Both the position numbers and the translations under genes were made by a program. Of a stretch of DNA of 64,000 nucleotides, positions 60,923 through 64,000 are shown piece by piece. Origin of the DNA: Planctomycetota bacterium (lineage in GTDB: Bacteria > Planctomycetota > Phycisphaerae > Phycisphaerales > Phycisphaeraceae); the NCBI GenBank assembly GCA_021413865.1, contig JAIOPN010000014.1, positions 1-64,000 of the forward strand, read 5' to 3'. The notes below the pieces were generated by a model that was not told the DNA's origin, did not search any database, and saw only the letters and a list, made by a program, of their open reading frames with translations. Numbering within the stretch: the first letter of the stretch is position 1; every line of letters begins with the position of its first letter.

Positions 60923-61987
60923 ATGACACAGATCCAGGACGTCAATGTCCGCAACACCGTTCGCCTGACCTCGCCGAGCGACCTCATGTCACAGTTCCCG
61001 GCGAGCGGGTCGGCGCTGGAGACGGTCGTGCGCGGACGCGAGCTGGTCAAGGCGGTGCTCCGCAATGAGGACCGCCGGCTGATGGTGTTCGTCGGCCCCT
61101 GCTCGATCCACGACCCGGCCGCCGCCGCCGAGTACGCCCGCCGTCTGGCGGGGCTGGCCAAGAAGGTCGAGGAGCGCATCATCGTTTTCATGCGCGTCTA
61201 TTTCGAGAAGCCGCGCACAACCGTCGGCTGGAAGGGGCTGATCAACGACCCGCACCTCAACGACACGTTCGACATCTCCGAGGGCCTGGCGATCGCGCGG
61301 CGGCTGCTCATCGAGATCGCGCAGATGGGCCTGCCCGCGGCGACGGAGATGCTCGAGCCCATCACGCCGCAGTACATCGCCGACCTGATCAGCGTGGCGT
61401 CGATCGGTGCGCGGACGACCGAGTCGCCCACGCACCGCCAGATGGCCAGCGGGCTCTCGATGCCGGTGGGCTACAAGAACGGGACGGACGGCAGCCTGCA
61501 GGTGGCGATCGACGCCATGCACGCGGCGCGGACGCCGCACAGCTTCCTGGGCATCGACTCCGACGGGCAGACCTGTATCGTGAACACCAAGGGCAACCCG
61601 TGGGGCTTCATGATCCTGCGCGGCGGCCGCGCGGGGCCGAACTATTCCGAGGACCAGCTCCGCGCCGCCTCCGACACGCTGCGGGCCGCGAAGGTCTCCC
61701 CGCGCTTCGTCGTCGATTGCAGCCACGGCAACTCGGAGAAGGACCACCGCAAGCAGGCGCAGGTGTGGAACAGCGTCGTCGCGCAGGCCGCCCGCGGCAA
61801 TGACGCGATCGAGGGCCTCATGCTCGAGAGCAATCTCCACGAGGGCGCGCAGAAGCTCACCGCCGACCTCGCAAAACTCAAGCAGGGTGTCTCCATCACC
61901 GACGCCTGCATCGGCTGGGAAGAGACCGAGGAACTGCTGCTCTCGGCCCACCGCACGCTCGAAGGCTCGGTCGCGGCGAAGCGGTAA
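60923..61987 (+). CDS. DAHP synthase, type I-alpha (aroG-like)
   Basis: A 354-residue DAHP synthase of the E. coli AroF/G/H subfamily: FVGPCSIHDP, MRVYFEKPRTTVGWKGLINDPHL, ATEMLEPITPQYIADLISVASIGARTTESPTHRQMASGLSMPVGYKNGTDG, and FVVDCSHGNSEKDH. The effector-binding barrel face residues cannot be read reliably from motif alone. Having both I-alpha and I-beta isozymes side by side and divergent suggests separate regulation. The promoter shows no clear attenuator. Confidence 0.95.
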   Translation: MTQIQDVNVRNTVRLTSPSDLMSQFPASGSALETVVRGRELVKAVLRNEDRRLMVFVGPCSIHDPAAAAEYARRLAGLAKKVEERIIVFMRVYFEKPRTTVGWKGLINDPHLNDTFDISEGLAIARRLLIEIAQMGLPAATEMLEPITPQYIADLISVASIGARTTESPTHRQMASGLSMPVGYKNGTDGSLQVAIDAMHAARTPHSFLGIDSDGQTCIVNTKGNPWGFMILRGGRAGPNYSEDQLRAASDTLRAAKVSPRFVVDCSHGNSEKDHRKQAQVWNSVVAQAARGNDAIEGLMLESNLHEGAQKLTADLAKLKQGVSITDACIGWEETEELLLSAHRTLEGSVAAKR

Positions 61988-62010
61988 ATCATCACCACGA
62001 ACCACGCGCT

Positions 62011-62126
62011 CCCATAGCTAGCCCCCGGCTCCGCCGGGGGGGGTTCGTTGGATCACCACGCGCGCGGGAGTTTTGCGATATCCCATGATCGTACAAGAAC
62101 CCCCCGGCGGAGCCGGGGGCTATGGG
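62011..62126. repeat. Palindromic intergenic repeat, family D
   Basis: Second copy of the element at 54909, with CCATAGCTAGCCCCCGGCTC at the left, a four-base insertion relative to the first copy, and GGAGCCGGGGGCTATGG at the right. It separates convergent genes. Confidence 0.88.
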
Positions 62127-62135
62127 CCAGAGAAA

Positions 62136-63047
62136 TCAATCCGGGTGCGGGTCATCACCGGGGCGCAGTATCCGCCATGTGAGCTTCTGGTCCACATCGG
62201 GGTCGCGATACCACTGCGCGTAGCCCGACGGGTTCGCCCCCGTGACGCTCAGCTTGTAGCGCTGGGTTTCGTGGCGGCCCGAGCCATCGACGAAGACGAT
62301 GTTCGCCCCGCCGTTGTGCCGCAGTCCGATCGTGGCTTCCAGCAGGTGGAAGTGCGACGCCGTGCCGCCGGCCGGGGCGTCCATGGGGTAGAGGTCCTGG
62401 GCCCGGCCGTCGCCCAGGAGGACCGTGCCGCTGGTCTGGAAGATGCGCGTCTCCCTGATCCAGTACACCAGGATTTCGTCGGTCGGGTCGTTGAGGAGCT
62501 TGCCGAAGCGGTAGTTCATCTTGATGGTGCGGTTGTTGGATTGCTTGCAGTCGTAGGTCGTGGCCATGGCGGAGAGCTGGCCGTCGGCGGGTAGCCGCTC
62601 CCACACCGGGTCCTGCTTGTATTTCTCGTAGTGGCGGTTGCCCACCGCCGAAGCGCCGGAGCCCTGGTAGTTGAGCCGGTTCTTGTTGAGGTAGTCATCC
62701 ACAGCGTTGAACCAGATGGCGGAGCCGGCGGCGGCCTGGTTCATCGGGTGGCCGCTGCCAAGCCCCTCGTAACCGCGGGCGCGGATGTCCTCGTCGTACC
62801 CGGGCTGCGGGAAGATGCCCTTGTAATCCTGCGTGTAGGCGGTGACCGCCAGCCCCATCTGCCGCATGTTCGAGAGGCAGATGCTGCTGTTCACCGCCAC
62901 CCGCGCGCTGCCCAGGACCGGCAGCAGCAGCGCGAGCAGGACGGCGATCACGGAGACGGACACGATCAGCTCGACGAGCGTGAAACCCGCCCGCGCGCAG
63001 CCACAGCGCGAATGACAGGCCCCCTGGACGGAACAGAATCCGGACAT
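62136..63047 (-). CDS. Prepilin-type (planctomycete H-X9-DG family) protein
   Basis: A 303-residue protein. A prepilin signal at residues 18-38 (CARAG cleaved before FTLVELIVSVSVIAVL) with E5 of the mature form, then CLSNMRQMGLAVTAYTQDYKGIFPQPG. The C-terminal IGLRHNGGANIVFVDGSGRH (a His-Asn-Gly-x-N ... F-x-D-G motif) is typical of the very large planctomycete family of DUF1559/type II secretion-like proteins. ATG 63047 is the likely start. Function: probably pilus- or secretion-like surface filaments. Confidence 0.9.
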   Translation of the reverse strand: MSGFCSVQGACHSRCGCARAGFTLVELIVSVSVIAVLLALLLPVLGSARVAVNSSICLSNMRQMGLAVTAYTQDYKGIFPQPGYDEDIRARGYEGLGSGHPMNQAAAGSAIWFNAVDDYLNKNRLNYQGSGASAVGNRHYEKYKQDPVWERLPADGQLSAMATTYDCKQSNNRTIKMNYRFGKLLNDPTDEILVYWIRETRIFQTSGTVLLGDGRAQDLYPMDAPAGGTASHFHLLEATIGLRHNGGANIVFVDGSGRHETQRYKLSVTGANPSGYAQWYRDPDVDQKLTWRILRPGDDPHPD

Positions 63048-63148
63048 GATCGGCGGGTCCCGGGCTTGAGAAATGCGCGCCGGGTTACGACCCCCGGCCA
63101 CGGCATTATGCCCGAACGCCGCCATGAAATGCAATGATTTCGTTCCGG

Positions 63149-64000
63149 TCAGCGGCGACGACGACGGGCCAGCAGACCCGCCCCGGCGGTGAGCAGGAGC
63201 AGCGAAGAAGGCTCGGGGATATCGAAGCGGAGCTGCATGACCCGGCCGTTGACCGCGGGGTTGCCTCCGGCGCCGTCGAAGTCGGCGATATCCGCCACCG
63301 TGCGGAGCTTGGGATAGTACGCGTTGGAGAGCGGGGAATACGTGTTGCCGTTGTAGCTGGTGCCGCCGCCCGCGTCCTGCATGTAATACTGGAAGTCGGC
63401 GCCCATGACGAGGGAGAGGAAATCCGTCGGCAGGTCGGTATAGAACCCGCCGCGGAACGTGCTCATGTGCGGGAGCGAAGCGACGTTGAGGTAGATGTTG
63501 ACGGTGTTCCCGCTGCCCAGGGCGACGCCCTCGAAGGGGCCCGAGCCCGAAGTCTCGGTCAGTCGGAGAACGTCGTTGATGCTCGCGGTGGCATTGGTGT
63601 AGTTGGGGCTGCCGGTCGCGGTGAACTCAAAGTTGTAGTCCAGGCCACCCGAGGCGTTGGTGGAGGTGCCGGTCATCACGCCGGGGCTGTTGCCGGGGGA
63701 GATCGATCCACCGCCCACGAGGCGGCCGACCGAACCCGAACCGCCCAGGTCCGCGCCGCTGCTCACCGTGGTGGTGCCGGTGATCGAGCCGTTGACGATG
63801 AGCTTGCCCTGCTGGACGTTGGTGCCGCCGCTGTGGCTGGATGAGCCCGGAAGCGTCAGTGACCCTGAGCCGGACTTATTCACCGTAAGGTTGCCCGTGA
63901 ACGCCCCGGTGAATGCCTGCGCCGAGCTGCTGCTGAGGGTGAAGGCGTGTTGTACCCCGCCGGAGTTGGTCACCGTGCCGCCGCCGCTGATGCCGGAGGC
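63149..64000 (-). CDS. PEP-CTERM protein with autotransporter-type repeats (partial, N-terminus missing)
   Basis: An open frame from the window edge (64000) to a stop near 63149, at least 283 residues. The first part has the autotransporter-associated beta-strand repeat pattern (GNLTVNKSGSGSLTLPGSSSHSGGTNVQQGKLIVNGSITGTTTVSSGADLGGSGSVGRLVGGG), then a beta-rich domain and the PEP-CTERM tail IPEPSSLLLLTAGAGLLARRRRR. It should be exported and anchored or released by exosortase. The upstream part, probably more repeats and a signal peptide, lies outside the window. Confidence 0.88.
   Translation of the reverse strand, partial: ASGISGGGTVTNSGGVQHAFTLSSSSAQAFTGAFTGNLTVNKSGSGSLTLPGSSSHSGGTNVQQGKLIVNGSITGTTTVSSGADLGGSGSVGRLVGGGSISPGNSPGVMTGTSTNASGGLDYNFEFTATGSPNYTNATASINDVLRLTETSGSGPFEGVALGSGNTVNIYLNVASLPHMSTFRGGFYTDLPTDFLSLVMGADFQYYMQDAGGGTSYNGNTYSPLSNAYYPKLRTVADIADFDGAGGNPAVNGRVMQLRFDIPEPSSLLLLTAGAGLLARRRRR

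Overview
The window is high-GC bacterial DNA with densely packed genes. It most likely comes from a member of the Planctomycetota, class Phycisphaerae. The clues are two PEP-CTERM proteins (C-termini near 58348 and 63149), a planctomycete-style prepilin with an FTLVEL start, a membrane protein ending in a CxxCGYNLR / CPECG zinc ribbon, DUF3467, two phytanoyl-CoA-dioxygenase-like enzymes, and short-UTR promoters. The placement is an inference from gene content; there is no rRNA in the window.

Layout. 1-5.1 kb: a c-di-GMP response regulator, then a run of small stress or envelope genes (two MpsC/DUF2294 proteins, DUF2934, DUF3185, a lipoprotein, DUF3309, a YSC84 lipoprotein). A promoter, structured RNA and strong terminator at 2.4-2.57 kb precede the second MpsC gene. 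5.1-20.1 kb: an rRNA methyltransferase-like protein, two PhyH oxygenases, bioB, sugar-active enzymes, a sulfite-oxidase-like protein, dtd, a PilZ protein, a pseudopilin, and ruvA with an oxidoreductase and an enolase-superfamily gene. 20.2-30.6 kb: ffh, valS (interrupted in frame by a REP-associated tyrosine transposase), recO, a UDP-glucuronate decarboxylase, DUF2721, an SDR and a NagA-like deacetylase. 30.6-37.7 kb: a TMTC-like membrane protein with TPRs, a DUF4838 protein, and a 2.66-kb IS1595-type transposon carrying a HEPN protein and a tiny zinc-finger protein. 37.7-51.9 kb: panD, a hybrid-free sensor kinase, glutathione peroxidase, DUF3467, a SirB1-like protein, EVE, a 1488-residue multi-VanZ membrane protein, a methyltransferase, hscB, an SMP-30 protein, recN and tRNA-Leu(GAG). 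51.9-64 kb: aspartate kinase, an AEC transporter, ubiX-ubiA/mqnP, a PEP-CTERM metalloprotease, two divergent DAHP synthases of different subfamilies, a prepilin and a partial PEP-CTERM autotransporter-repeat protein.

Three things stand out. (1) valS remains a single open frame although a complete RAYT transposase flanked by inverted REP sequences (663 bp, exactly 221 codons) sits inside it. The same REP palindromes occur three more times in the window as REPIN-like pairs, and at least five other palindromic repeat families are scattered between genes. (2) The type I-beta DAHP synthase gene has a complete transcription attenuator: promoter, leader peptide with the run AYFAYFWF, alternative pairing segments and a terminator. 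This predicts control by all three aromatic amino acids. (3) The IS1595-type element has inserted with an 8-bp duplication into one palindromic repeat and carries a candidate HEPN ribonuclease as cargo.

Many genes lack a Shine-Dalgarno sequence and instead have a -10-like hexamer (TACAAT, TAAACT, TAGAAT) 6-9 nt before the start codon, which suggests leaderless transcripts are common here.
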